Shown here one piece after another: positions 1 through 6,873 of a DNA stretch of 36,810 bases; position 1 is the stretch's first letter, and each line of letters begins with the position of its first letter. Both the position numbers and the translations under genes were made by a program. Origin of the DNA: a virus; IMG/VR virus record IMGVR_UViG_3300030451_005897, positions 1-36,810 of that record; one strand, written 5' to 3'. The notes below the pieces were generated by a model, which saw only the letters and a program-made list of their open reading frames with translations, was not told the origin of the DNA and searched no databases.

Positions 1-3
1 CAT
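1..3 (-). CDS. start codon of a gene running off the window
   Basis: Only an ATG is visible, at 3-1 on the minus strand. It lies exactly 6 nt after the -10 box of an AGGAAC promoter, the same geometry as at five other genes here. The protein lies outside the window, so nothing can be said about its function. Confidence 0.5.
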
Positions 4-9
4 ATCTAT

Positions 10-26
10 AGTATACCTTAGTTCCT
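10..26 (-). promoter_or_regulatory. AGGAAC-type promoter P1
   Basis: Minus strand AGGAAC (26-21), 5-nt spacer, -10 box TATACT (15-10), then 6 nt to an ATG at 3-1. The box overlaps the TAG stop of the lipoprotein gene. The predicted transcript is leaderless. Confidence 0.75.
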
Positions 27-171
27 AATTCGTTACTTTAAAATCTTTTCTTTCCATAATCCAACTACCACCGGTACTTATTGGCTCTTTTAAATTAATT
101 ACAGATGATTGCATTGTTTTACATCCTGACAACATTGCCAATAATACGATTCCTAAAATTATTTTACGCAT
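25..171 (-). CDS. small lipoprotein, 48 aa
   Basis: The product begins with a classic lipoprotein signal: a basic start (MRK), a hydrophobic stretch, and the lipobox LSGC with the lipidated cysteine at residue 17. About 31 mature residues follow, with no recognisable domain. It should be exported and anchored in the cell envelope. The start overlaps the stop of the upstream gene (ATGCGTAA), with a GGAG Shine-Dalgarno just upstream; the TAG stop runs into promoter P1. Envelope lipoproteins of phages can alter superinfection or lysis behaviour, but that role is not shown here. Confidence 0.75.
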   Translation of the reverse strand: MRKIILGIVLLAMLSGCKTMQSSVINLKEPISTGGSWIMERKDFKVTN

Positions 172-469
172 AACTTTCTCCTTTATATGGGTTACGATCA
201 TAGACTCCTCTTCCGCAAGGGGTAAATTTACAATCCATTACCCTAACATAACCAGCATCTGAAACTTTAACCCTGTTATAATAACCTTTTGCTTTTAATT
301 GATTACTTAAAACGTACTCAGCATCGACAGGTTCAAAGTTAGAAACAAAACCTAACGTACGAACTTCTTCTCCATCTATCATTTTTCCATTATTATTAGT
401 CCAACTAATTCCGGAATAAAAAGGAGTATCTCTAAATATTTTTCTTACAGTTTTAGTATCAGCAAACAT
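164..469 (-). CDS. hypothetical protein, 101 aa
   Basis: I do not recognise this soluble-looking protein. It is rich in Tyr, Asn and Arg, has two cysteines near the C-terminus (CKFTPCGRG) and no membrane segment. Its ATG shares bases with the preceding stop (TAATG), so translational coupling is likely. It is the middle gene of a three-gene unit read from promoter P2: 68-aa protein, this gene, then the lipoprotein. Confidence 0.7.
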   Translation of the reverse strand: MFADTKTVRKIFRDTPFYSGISWTNNNGKMIDGEEVRTLGFVSNFEPVDAEYVLSNQLKAKGYYNRVKVSDAGYVRVMDCKFTPCGRGVYDRNPYKGESYA

Positions 470-675
470 TAACTAGCCTCTTTCATAATACATAAACGCT
501 CAACTTCATAAGGTTCCAATCTCAGAAGAACTTTATTTCGATCGTGCGTTGAATGAACTCTATTTTTATCTATAACAACGGTTACGAATTCATCATTAGG
601 ACCTTTACTAAGTTTTAATGAACCGAAATTTTCAATTATATTATCTAAATTATCTTTTGTAACCGTTAAACTCAT
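469..675 (-). CDS. hypothetical protein, 68 aa, leaderless start
   Basis: No family is recognised. The protein is small and charged, with no membrane segment or clear motif. The start at 675 is supported by promoter P2, whose -10 box ends 6 nt before the ATG; there is no Shine-Dalgarno because the mRNA should begin at or next to the ATG. It is the first gene of a three-gene unit ending with the lipoprotein at 25-171. Confidence 0.75.
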   Translation of the reverse strand: MSLTVTKDNLDNIIENFGSLKLSKGPNDEFVTVVIDKNRVHSTHDRNKVLLRLEPYEVERLCIMKEAS

Positions 676-681
676 ATAATA

Positions 682-698
682 ATTATATCTAAGTTCCT
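682..698 (-). promoter_or_regulatory. AGGAAC-type promoter P2
   Basis: AGGAAC (698-693), 5 nt, TATAAT (687-682), then 6 nt to the ATG at 675. The first A of the box is the last base of the TAA stop (700-698) of the upstream gene. Confidence 0.8.
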
Positions 699-901
699 TA
701 TTCTTCTAAACTATTCTTTATAGTATCTTGAAATTCATCCCACCCAAATCGTTCAGTATAAGTTACAACGAACCATAACCACCCTCTATGGTGGTAAACG
801 ACTCCTGTATCTTCATGCTTTCCTTCATACTCTAATTCAACTCGTTGCCAGAACTTAGGTTCAAAGTCAGTCAGATCAATAATATATTTTCCTATTCTCA
901 T
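698..901 (-). CDS. hypothetical protein, 67 aa
   Basis: Unrecognised small protein, strikingly aromatic (FWQRVELEYE, HHRGWLWFVVTYTERFGW). It looks like one compact domain without a membrane segment. It starts 1 nt after the stop of the 135-aa gene upstream and is probably read from promoter P3. Its TAA stop overlaps promoter P2. Confidence 0.75.
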   Translation of the reverse strand: MRIGKYIIDLTDFEPKFWQRVELEYEGKHEDTGVVYHHRGWLWFVVTYTERFGWDEFQDTIKNSLEE

Positions 902-902
902 A

Positions 903-1310
903 TTAATCAGCTAAAACTTTTACAGGGTCGCTTTCATTTGCAAAGTCCGGCCACTCTGCATCGCAGTAATCAATCGGGTACCTTCCGTCATAAAGTTTTT
1001 CAATATCTAAACCAAACCTCTCAAGCTCATCTTTCTTATCGTTATCATACTGAGCAGCTATAATACTTACAGCATAACTTCTTTCAGTACCGACTCCAGC
1101 ATAAGGATAAACCTTATGAAAAAAATCACTATCCCCATGACTCAACATTTCAAAGAAAGTTTCCTTTTCAAAAGTATCCTGGCTATGAATAAACTTTCTC
1201 ATAGCTTTTGCGTCTTGAGAAGCTACTAAGTTAATCATTTTAGAGTAACGATTAACATCCTCAAGTTTAGAGTTAATCGAATCGGTAAGTTGCTTTATTA
1301 GGTTATTCAT
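903..1310 (-). CDS. hypothetical protein, 135 aa, leaderless start
   Basis: No family is recognised. The N-terminal third (residues 1-45) looks helical and possibly coiled coil; the C-terminal half is acidic and aromatic. There is no membrane segment. The start at 1310 fits promoter P3: the ATG comes exactly 6 nt after TATAAT, with no Shine-Dalgarno. It heads a two-gene unit with the 67-aa gene at 698-901. Confidence 0.75.
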   Translation of the reverse strand: MNNLIKQLTDSINSKLEDVNRYSKMINLVASQDAKAMRKFIHSQDTFEKETFFEMLSHGDSDFFHKVYPYAGVGTERSYAVSIIAAQYDNDKKDELERFGLDIEKLYDGRYPIDYCDAEWPDFANESDPVKVLAD

Positions 1311-1316
1311 GCAATT

Positions 1317-1333
1317 ATTATATCACAGTTCCT
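1317..1333 (-). promoter_or_regulatory. AGGAAC-type promoter P3
   Basis: AGGAAC (1333-1328), 5 nt (TGTGA), TATAAT (1322-1317), 6 nt to the ATG at 1310. It lies 7 nt after the stop of the 43-aa membrane protein gene. Confidence 0.8.
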
Positions 1334-1339
1334 CTTTTC

Positions 1340-1471
1340 CTATATAATAATTACTGCACAAACAACTGCTATTGTAAAGCATAATATAGCAGCAAACAAT
1401 AAATCTTTTCTTTGCTGATCATCATAAGATACAGAATGCATTTTAATATATCTTCTTTTTTTCTTTACCAT
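1340..1471 (-). CDS. single-pass membrane microprotein, 43 aa
   Basis: The protein has a strongly basic N-terminus (MVKKKRRYIK), a short polar linker and one C-terminal hydrophobic helix (about residues 24-43) rich in Ala, Ile and Val. The basic face predicts a cytoplasmic N-terminus. The start overlaps the upstream stop (ATGGTAA) and has a strong AGGAGG Shine-Dalgarno inside the upstream gene. Function is unknown; small membrane proteins like this are common among host-takeover or lysis-modulating genes, but nothing specific is visible. Confidence 0.7.
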   Translation of the reverse strand: MVKKKRRYIKMHSVSYDDQQRKDLLFAAILCFTIAVVCAVIII

Positions 1472-1626
1472 CTGGATCTTCCTCCTGATCGTGACATTTG
1501 AAATGCTAAATTAGCTTTACGTTTTCGTTCTTCTTCAGCTTCTTTACGGAAAATATCAGTATAATTTCCATATTGAAGATTACGCGTTCTATTTGATATT
1601 ACTTGTTGTTTACCTGATCTACTCAT
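1465..1626 (-). CDS. basic hypothetical protein, 53 aa, leaderless start
   Basis: A very basic, Arg/Ser-rich small protein: it begins MSRSGKQQ and ends with a similar SRSGGRSRW tail, with an EAEEERKRK charged helix in the middle. The composition suggests nucleic-acid binding, which is inference. The start is fixed by promoter P4, whose -10 ends 6 nt before the ATG. The sequence coding its C-terminus also supplies the Shine-Dalgarno of the next gene, which it overlaps. Confidence 0.7.
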   Translation of the reverse strand: MSRSGKQQVISNRTRNLQYGNYTDIFRKEAEEERKRKANLAFQMSRSGGRSRW

Positions 1627-1632
1627 AATTAA

Positions 1633-1649
1633 ATTATATCACTGTTCCT
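1633..1649 (-). promoter_or_regulatory. AGGAAC-type promoter P4
   Basis: AGGAAC (1649-1644), 5 nt (AGTGA), TATAAT (1638-1633), 6 nt to the ATG at 1626. The box overlaps the TAG stop (1650-1648) of the 162-aa gene. Confidence 0.8.
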
Positions 1650-2136
1650 AATATCCCATTTCATCAACTTCAGTTAAATGACTCATACTCTGACCTTCAG
1701 TCATTTTTTCTTCTTCAAAAAAATATTCAAAGTTTAAGTAACTTTCACTATTATCTTTTACAGGAGCATCTCTATCAGGGTCATAAACGTTTTCCGGAAT
1801 CGAAGTACTTAGACCTATAGCAGACATCTCTTCTTTTACTCTTCGTTTCAAGAGAGCTTCAACTCGTCTATTAATTAATACGCACAAAATATCATCATCA
1901 ATTATATTTTCAAAATCATGCATTTGCACTGAATATGATTCTTTATTCCCTTCATAACGCTCTTTAATAATATTTTTTATCTCTGAAACTTTACGAGGAA
2001 AACCAAACCGGAAAAATTCTTCACCATCAGTAAAAATATCATTACCTACTGGCTCTAATCCAGCATTTATACAATTGCGATATAAAGCAATTTTATCTTT
2101 TCTTTTTTCTTCTTCAGTTTTAGGTATCAATTTCAT
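1648..2136 (-). CDS. hypothetical protein, 162 aa, leaderless start
   Basis: Unrecognised soluble protein with a charged N-terminus (KLIPKTEEEKRKDK) and an acidic C-terminus (EYFFEEEKMTEG). A longer reading frame begins at 2169, but promoter P5 lies inside that extension and its -10 ends 6 nt before the ATG at 2136, so 2136 is the likely start. It is the first minus-strand gene next to the divergent late gene at 2205. Confidence 0.7.
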   Translation of the reverse strand: MKLIPKTEEEKRKDKIALYRNCINAGLEPVGNDIFTDGEEFFRFGFPRKVSEIKNIIKERYEGNKESYSVQMHDFENIIDDDILCVLINRRVEALLKRRVKEEMSAIGLSTSIPENVYDPDRDAPVKDNSESYLNFEYFFEEEKMTEGQSMSHLTEVDEMGY

Positions 2137-2142
2137 ACTTTT

Positions 2143-2159
2143 ATTATATGAGAGTTCCT
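2143..2159 (-). promoter_or_regulatory. AGGAAC-type promoter P5
   Basis: AGGAAC (2159-2154), 5 nt (TCTCA), TATAAT (2148-2143), 6 nt to the ATG at 2136. It stands back to back with the plus-strand late promoter at 2191. Confidence 0.8.
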
Positions 2160-2190
2160 TATTATACACATTTACTTTTCAATTTTTAAC

Positions 2191-2198
2191 TATAAATA
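2191..2198 (+). promoter_or_regulatory. T4-type late promoter
   Basis: An exact TATAAATA octamer, 6 nt before the ATG at 2205. If transcription begins where T4 late promoters start, the leader is essentially absent. Confidence 0.85.
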
Positions 2199-2204
2199 TT
2201 CATA

Positions 2205-5200
2205 ATGGCGCTTAACAAGATAGTTAAAGAAAATGAACTTAAGAAAACTCCCTATCATAGTTATAAATTTGTAGGAACGTTTCACGGAGAAAGACTTTAT
2301 GAAGAGTTTTACGACCAAGTAAAATACGATAGAGATAAAAAGCATTATGAAGAGCGTCAAGTTATTATTGATAACAAAACAACTATAGATAAGAATCTAA
2401 TCTATGAAAATATTATAGACTTAACTCCAGAACCTGTAGTAACATATTCTGTTCGACCTAATTATGAAACTAATAGATTGATAGTTGAAGCTTCAGATGG
2501 GAACGTAACTAATATTCAATGGACGCACAATTTGCTTAAATGGCAAATTAATGATAACGTTTTAGTGTTTAGAGAAATGAATAGAGAGACTAATGAAATG
2601 TATGATAGGTTTTATAATCTTAAAACTAATACAGCAGTACAATCTAGAAAAGTCTTATTAGAAAATAGAGATCGAAATCCTGATCCTGATCCTGAAAGCG
2701 CTGAAGAAGGAGGATCAGATTATTCAACTCCAGTACCTGGCCCCTACTTTGCTTACTTAGCAGGTGGTTATTATGATACTGGATTACGTTTTAATAATAT
2801 CGATATGCAATATAATTCATACGCTGATGATAGTGGTACTAATTTTTCTAGAAAAACAGGTCAATACCCATTAGGTGGATTTTTTGCTAAAAAATACTTT
2901 AATCAAACATATACGCAAACATGGGGCGAAGCTATACCTAACCCAGCCGATTGGAGTAGCGTAGAGCTTTATAATGAATATAAAGATATAGGTTATCCTT
3001 TATCACTAATTAATGAATCATATAGTGCCCATAAACATTATTGGGAATTTACTTTTGAACCAGATGATAGAGAAGAATCTAATGCATTATTTTTTACTTT
3101 CAGTAATTATTTTCCATCGCTAACAGGGTATGGGTCACATACGATGTACGTTAATCCTAAACAGCGTTCAGTACAATTCATTGCTACATCGGCATTAACT
3201 TTATTTGATCAAACAAAATTCCCTACTATTCCTCATAGTTATGATACTTGGTTTCTTTTCAACACTGAAACTTATTTTAGATTAAGTGCTTTTTATAATG
3301 AATCTCCAGATAATAAATATACTTTCAGATCTGTAATTGAACCTCAAGATTCAGGAGAAGAAGTAGTTTCATTATATATGAATGATGTTAAATTAACTAA
3401 TCATTATGTTCAAGGAGGACCTAATTCATCTATATATGATCATCATAATTTAGTATATGGTTATACACATACTAATTCTATTTCAGCAAATGATCCTAAT
3501 TTTGGTAGTAGTAGAACTTTAGTCAATGGTGTAAAACCTTTTGATTGGTTGTCAGGGTTAGATAGTAATAGCATTACTTTTAATGAAAGTTTTGGTATGG
3601 CTAAAGAATATTTGTATGGGGGAAGTTTGCGAAGTAGACCAAGTCAAGATTTTTATGGTGTAGTAAGAGATATGAAATTAGGTACAGATATTAAAGGTGA
3701 TTTATATCACTTCCCTCTTACTCAAGATACAGATGAGTTTACTGGAATATACAAAGAAAATATAGGTACTAATAGTTATGATGAATCATTGTTAAATTTA
3801 AAATATGGGTATGATACTTCATTTGTGTCTATAGGTGACAATAAAGATGTTAATGGTTATGATGAGGCCATTTTATCAGGTAGAAAAATGTATAGATTTG
3901 GAGGAGATATTGGTAATGGTGCATTTAGAAATAAAAACGATAAAGAACTTAATAATGAAGAGAAATTTGAAATACCAAGTAAATTTGAAAATCCTTTATG
4001 GAGTAAACGAAAACCTAAAAGATATTCAATAGATGTTAAACACCCTTTTGATCAAAGTTTAGTTGAAAATGCTTTATCTAATTTAACTCCAGATTACTTT
4101 TCAACTGCAATGTATATATTATCAACTGAAAAATATTCATTAAGTGCCGGATCTCCAATCATTAGAAATGTACACGGAGGTTACTCTAATGCTTCTGTTA
4201 GAGCAGCAAATGTTGATGCTAAAAATAACGTACAAAACAAATTATCAAATAAAGAAATGAATTTTAATACTCAATCATATCCATTTTGGAATGATTTAAA
4301 ACCTGGTAGTTATAATATAAAAAGAAATCCTGATTGTTGGTATAATAAAAAAGCTATTACTTGTTTTTCAGTTATGGCTGAAGTACATCCTTTTAGAACA
4401 TCATTTGTATTACTTTCTCCTAGACACGTTATGTCAGTTACACATATTAGAGATGACTTTGATGATTCTTTTTGGAATGATGGAGATACTATTATACCAT
4501 TCATGAATATGAATAATGAGTTTGTTGAACCTTGTACTAATGCATATATAGATCTATCATCAGTAGCTATTGATGCTAATGGTACATTAAAAACAAATAA
4601 TCAAGGAATTGATTATTCTATATTTCATTTAACTGAAGATGTAACATTATCTGGAATTGAAGTGGTTAAGTTTTTACCTAGAGATCAATTACCTAAAAAA
4701 GAACGACAAAGTAACGGTATTTATTACAATACAAATAAACATACTAAATTTGATTTTAACCCTGTACCATATGGAGTTAGACCCAATAAAGAAGGAATGT
4801 TTGCTATTGAACATATTAATTTTAACGGTTCTTATGGATCAGATGGCTATACTAAAAATGGTCAAAAAACGATAATAGGTACTCCAGATCCTCAATACTT
4901 GCAACCAAGTTTTAAATGGGGCTCACAAAACGTAGATAAAAATAATGAAAGAACTGGTGATAGCAGTAGACCGGTATTTATACCTCACGGTGAAGAATTA
5001 ATTTTTGTAGGCATGGTACAAAATACTCAAGTTAGTAGTACGTATGGTCATGATAACCAATGGGTAGATTATAATTTAGAAGAAGATACATATGTTGATA
5101 GAAAAATACCAAAACAAATAGGTAACAGTGGTTCTGATACTACACTTACAAATGGCTTTACAGCAATGAGTAATGAAACTTATTGGGTACAACAACAACT

Positions 5201-5372
5201 TCATAATGTTGATGTAGCATTTACAACTCTAACTATTGACTTAGTAGATGATATTCAAGCAGCAATGAATAAATTAAGTGATGATAAAGGCACTCAAAGA
5301 TATGAATTACAATATATGAAAGATATTGTAATACCTGAAGTAGATCAGGTAGATAAAGTAACACAATTTTAA
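2205..5372 (+). CDS. large virion-type protein with trypsin-like protease domain, 1055 aa
   Basis: A late gene, probably a tail appendage or adhesin. Residues 1-160 are charged and start with MALNKIVKEN; an acidic DPDPDPES linker follows near 165; a long Tyr/Asn/Ser-rich beta region runs to about 690. From about 715 to 930 there is a chymotrypsin-fold signature: SPRHVMSVTHI with His747, GIDYSIF with Asp803 and GDSSRPVF with Ser920, in the correct order and plausible spacing. The exact GDSG glycine is replaced by Ser. It stands alone on the plus strand between early-type blocks, and its end overlaps the convergent gene at 5369-5488 by 4 nt. Protease activity is inferred; the domain could be a degenerate binding module. 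Confidence 0.75.
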   Translation: MALNKIVKENELKKTPYHSYKFVGTFHGERLYEEFYDQVKYDRDKKHYEERQVIIDNKTTIDKNLIYENIIDLTPEPVVTYSVRPNYETNRLIVEASDGNVTNIQWTHNLLKWQINDNVLVFREMNRETNEMYDRFYNLKTNTAVQSRKVLLENRDRNPDPDPESAEEGGSDYSTPVPGPYFAYLAGGYYDTGLRFNNIDMQYNSYADDSGTNFSRKTGQYPLGGFFAKKYFNQTYTQTWGEAIPNPADWSSVELYNEYKDIGYPLSLINESYSAHKHYWEFTFEPDDREESNALFFTFSNYFPSLTGYGSHTMYVNPKQRSVQFIATSALTLFDQTKFPTIPHSYDTWFLFNTETYFRLSAFYNESPDNKYTFRSVIEPQDSGEEVVSLYMNDVKLTNHYVQGGPNSSIYDHHNLVYGYTHTNSISANDPNFGSSRTLVNGVKPFDWLSGLDSNSITFNESFGMAKEYLYGGSLRSRPSQDFYGVVRDMKLGTDIKGDLYHFPLTQDTDEFTGIYKENIGTNSYDESLLNLKYGYDTSFVSIGDNKDVNGYDEAILSGRKMYRFGGDIGNGAFRNKNDKELNNEEKFEIPSKFENPLWSKRKPKRYSIDVKHPFDQSLVENALSNLTPDYFSTAMYILSTEKYSLSAGSPIIRNVHGGYSNASVRAANVDAKNNVQNKLSNKEMNFNTQSYPFWNDLKPGSYNIKRNPDCWYNKKAITCFSVMAEVHPFRTSFVLLSPRHVMSVTHIRDDFDDSFWNDGDTIIPFMNMNNEFVEPCTNAYIDLSSVAIDANGTLKTNNQGIDYSIFHLTEDVTLSGIEVVKFLPRDQLPKKERQSNGIYYNTNKHTKFDFNPVPYGVRPNKEGMFAIEHINFNGSYGSDGYTKNGQKTIIGTPDPQYLQPSFKWGSQNVDKNNERTGDSSRPVFIPHGEELIFVGMVQNTQVSSTYGHDNQWVDYNLEEDTYVDRKIPKQIGNSGSDTTLTNGFTAMSNETYWVQQQLHNVDVAFTTLTIDLVDDIQAAMNKLSDDKGTQRYELQYMKDIVIPEVDQVDKVTQF

Positions 5373-5488
5373 TCTTTAAACGTAATATAAGCGTAATAAA
5401 ACCAAGCAGGTAAAGCAAGAACTATTAACCAAAACCATTCATAGTTATCTATTGTCATAAGATCTATCATTAGTTCAGTTACGTCCAT
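5369..5488 (-). CDS. membrane microprotein, 39 aa
   Basis: An acidic N-terminus (MDVTELMIDLM) is followed by one aromatic hydrophobic segment, about residues 18-36 (FWLIVLALPAWFYY). It is the last gene of a minus-strand chain in which each start overlaps the previous stop; this start lies 10 nt inside the upstream gene. Its stop overlaps the convergent late gene's stop. Function unknown. Confidence 0.6.
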   Translation of the reverse strand: MDVTELMIDLMTIDNYEWFWLIVLALPAWFYYAYITFKD

Positions 5489-5643
5489 TGTGCTTCATTA
5501 TCCTTTGCAGAACGTTTTATTCTTTTCCATGCTTGTTTAATAATTTTTATTTCTGAACACCCTGCACCGTCTTCAGCTTCAACTACTTCAATCTCTCCTT
5601 TGACGCACATCTCTACTATTTTTAAACAATCATCAAAATTCAT
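5479..5643 (-). CDS. hypothetical protein, 54 aa
   Basis: A small, soluble-looking protein: an acidic first half (VVEAEDGAGCSE) and a basic second half (IIKQAWKRIKRSAKDN). No family is recognised. It starts with an ATGA overlap with the upstream 45-aa gene, and its end overlaps the next start by 10 nt, so the three tiny genes at 5369-5777 form one coupled unit. Confidence 0.65.
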   Translation of the reverse strand: MNFDDCLKIVEMCVKGEIEVVEAEDGAGCSEIKIIKQAWKRIKRSAKDNEAQWT

Positions 5644-5777
5644 CTAGGGTCGCTCGCTAATATAACTGCTAATGCACATACATGAACAACTGATACGCTA
5701 CTCCAAAAACCTAACTTAAGGTCCATATAAAGTGAAATAGCTAATAATGACACTGTTATGTATTTAAATATTTTCAT
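5640..5777 (-). CDS. membrane microprotein, 45 aa
   Basis: Hydrophobic throughout, with a basic start (MKIFKY) and two hydrophobic stretches at about residues 6-18 and 23-41. It is either a hairpin of two short membrane helices or one long segment. The ATG overlaps the upstream stop as TAATG and the end overlaps the next start as ATGA. Function unknown. Confidence 0.65.
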   Translation of the reverse strand: MKIFKYITVSLLAISLYMDLKLGFWSSVSVVHVCALAVILASDPR

Positions 5778-6034
5778 TAATCTTTTAATCTGTTAATAAT
5801 GTGAGTAGTTTCTCCAAGGTTTTCAATCTTCTTTAATACTTCTTCATATGAGCCAACTACATGGATTCTTTTATCGGTTGATAAAAGTATTTCAGCTCGT
5901 TTTGTATTGTGCGGAGCTGAACAAATATAATCAATTCTTTGCAAAGGTATAAGAACTTTATTTTCCGGAACCTTGATATCTTTATCATCTTTATCCCAGT
6001 CATGAACTGGAATTCTATAACACTCTATAAACAT
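5777..6034 (-). CDS. hypothetical protein, 85 aa
   Basis: Unrecognised protein that looks like a compact alpha/beta domain with alternating hydrophobic and charged residues (VLIPLQRIDYICSAP) and a charged C-terminal helix. The start at 6034 is 6 nt after a TATAAT box, as at the leaderless genes, but the upstream element is only AGGAT. It may head the unit of three tiny genes to 5369, or be read from P6. Confidence 0.7.
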   Translation of the reverse strand: MFIECYRIPVHDWDKDDKDIKVPENKVLIPLQRIDYICSAPHNTKRAEILLSTDKRIHVVGSYEEVLKKIENLGETTHIINRLKD

Positions 6035-6040
6035 AATTAT

Positions 6041-6056
6041 ATTATAATATCATCCT
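6041..6056 (-). promoter_or_regulatory. possible weak variant of the AGGAAC promoter
   Basis: TATAAT (6046-6041) lies 6 nt before the ATG at 6034, as in the leaderless promoters. The upstream element reads AGGAT (6056-6052) instead of AGGAAC and the spacing differs by one base. It overlaps the TGA stop of the preceding gene. Confidence 0.35.
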
Positions 6057-6256
6057 ATTGAATGTCCACCATTAACTCTTTCACCTTCTTCGTCCAATCT
6101 AGAGCCAGCTATATGAATGTTAGTTAAATAATTGCGTCTTACTTCATTTGGATTATAATTACATTTAGGAAGCATCTTTAAATAATAATCATACGGTGGT
6201 TTAGGCTCTTGAAGATTATCGTAAAGCTTCTTAAACATTTTTAAATCTTCAGCCAT
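6050..6256 (-). CDS. small protein with PKP...KMLP...EVRR motif, 68 aa
   Basis: No named family is recognised. Residues 18-46 carry the pattern PKP, then KMLP, then N-x-N, then EVRR. The same pattern occurs in the 49-aa product of 6434-6583 on the other side of the bS21 gene, so the two are likely paralogues. The protein overlaps the bS21 gene end by 8 nt and is probably translated with it. A shared role with bS21 is possible but is only suggested by position. Confidence 0.7.
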   Translation of the reverse strand: MAEDLKMFKKLYDNLQEPKPPYDYYLKMLPKCNYNPNEVRRNYLTNIHIAGSRLDEEGERVNGGHSIG

Positions 6257-6434
6257 TATTAAATCTTTTCTTTTTATTTCTAATTTTCTTTTTTTCAGAG
6301 TTGGAAATGAAATATCTTTTATTCTTTACTGAATCTAGAATTCCTTCTTTAAGCATTTTTCTCTTTAAAATTCTAAGAGATTTTTCTATCTTATCTCCTC
6401 TTTTTACTTTAACTTCAATAGTTACTTCCGGCAT
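6249..6434 (-). CDS. rpsU: ribosomal protein bS21 homologue
   Basis: The 61-aa product matches the bS21 family in length and pattern: a short beta start (PEVTIEVKVK), the conserved helix KIEKSLRILKRKMLKEGI, an RYF-type turn and a very basic C-terminal helix (EKKKIRNKKKR). In bacteria bS21 binds the 30S platform near the anti-Shine-Dalgarno end of 16S rRNA and assists initiation. Phage copies are known from marine phages and are thought to replace or supplement the host protein. The ATG overlaps the previous stop (TAATG). In a phage with many leaderless mRNAs a role in initiation preference is an attractive inference. Confidence 0.85.
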   Translation of the reverse strand: MPEVTIEVKVKRGDKIEKSLRILKRKMLKEGILDSVKNKRYFISNSEKKKIRNKKKRFNNG

Positions 6435-6583
6435 TATTTCCCCTTATTAGTTCTTTCTATCCACTTACGATGCACTTCTAATGCATTAAAATTAAATACA
6501 GGTAACATTCGTTTAAATGTCTCCCAGTCAGGTTTAGGTAACGGAAGATCTTGCCATAACTTCTTTCTATCTTCAGGAATCAT
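6434..6583 (-). CDS. small protein with PKP...RMLP...EVHR motif, 49 aa
   Basis: The product begins MIPEDRKKLW and contains PKP-DWETFKRMLP, an N-F-N and EVHRKWIE. This is the same motif order as in the 68-aa product at 6050-6256, so the two appear to be diverged copies flanking bS21. The start lies 1 nt after the zinc-ribbon gene's stop; the stop overlaps the bS21 start. Function unknown. Confidence 0.7.
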   Translation of the reverse strand: MIPEDRKKLWQDLPLPKPDWETFKRMLPVFNFNALEVHRKWIERTNKGK

Positions 6584-6584
6584 A

Positions 6585-6833
6585 TTAACCTCTCATAAAG
6601 TTTTTAACGCTCGATCTCGGACCATTCGGTATAAAATACTTCTTATTCGCATCCCAACTCTCAGCACTCATTATTTCAATACTACCAGCAGTCTTATGCC
6701 CGAATACCATACGACCTTTTACTTTCGGAGTACCTATTTTACTAGCACAGCTAACACAAATTTTCATACCCATTTCAGCACGTTCAAAGGGTATAACATT
6801 ACCACAACCGCAAAATTTTACTTCATAACTCAT
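6585..6833 (-). CDS. C4 zinc-ribbon protein, DksA/TraR-like, 82 aa, leaderless
   Basis: Four cysteines form a zinc-ribbon pattern: C8-x-C10-G, then C26-x2-C29, with an intervening PFERAEMG segment similar to the DksA/TraR zinc finger; a basic C-terminus follows. It may bind RNA polymerase or nucleic acid, but the coiled coil that DksA uses is missing, so the name is only by resemblance. The start is set by promoter P6, whose -10 lies 6 nt upstream. A longer frame reading back into the tRNA-Arg gene is not credible. It heads the unit containing bS21. Confidence 0.7.
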   Translation of the reverse strand: MSYEVKFCGCGNVIPFERAEMGMKICVSCASKIGTPKVKGRMVFGHKTAGSIEIMSAESWDANKKYFIPNGPRSSVKNFMRG

Positions 6834-6839
6834 ATATAT

Positions 6840-6856
6840 ATTATAACTAAGTTCCT
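6840..6856 (-). promoter_or_regulatory. AGGAAC-type promoter P6
   Basis: AGGAAC (6856-6851), 5 nt (TTAGT), TATAAT (6845-6840), 6 nt to the ATG at 6833. It lies 18 nt downstream of the tRNA-Arg CCA end. Confidence 0.8.
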
Positions 6857-6862
6857 TAAAAT

Positions 6863-6870
6863 TATTTATA
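6863..6870 (-). promoter_or_regulatory. exact TATAAATA octamer, possible late promoter
   Basis: An exact late-promoter octamer on the minus strand between tRNA-Arg and promoter P6. It would give a second, late transcript of the zinc-ribbon/bS21 unit with a leader of about 25 nt. In such AT-rich DNA a chance occurrence is quite possible. Confidence 0.35.
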
Positions 6871-6873
6871 AAA

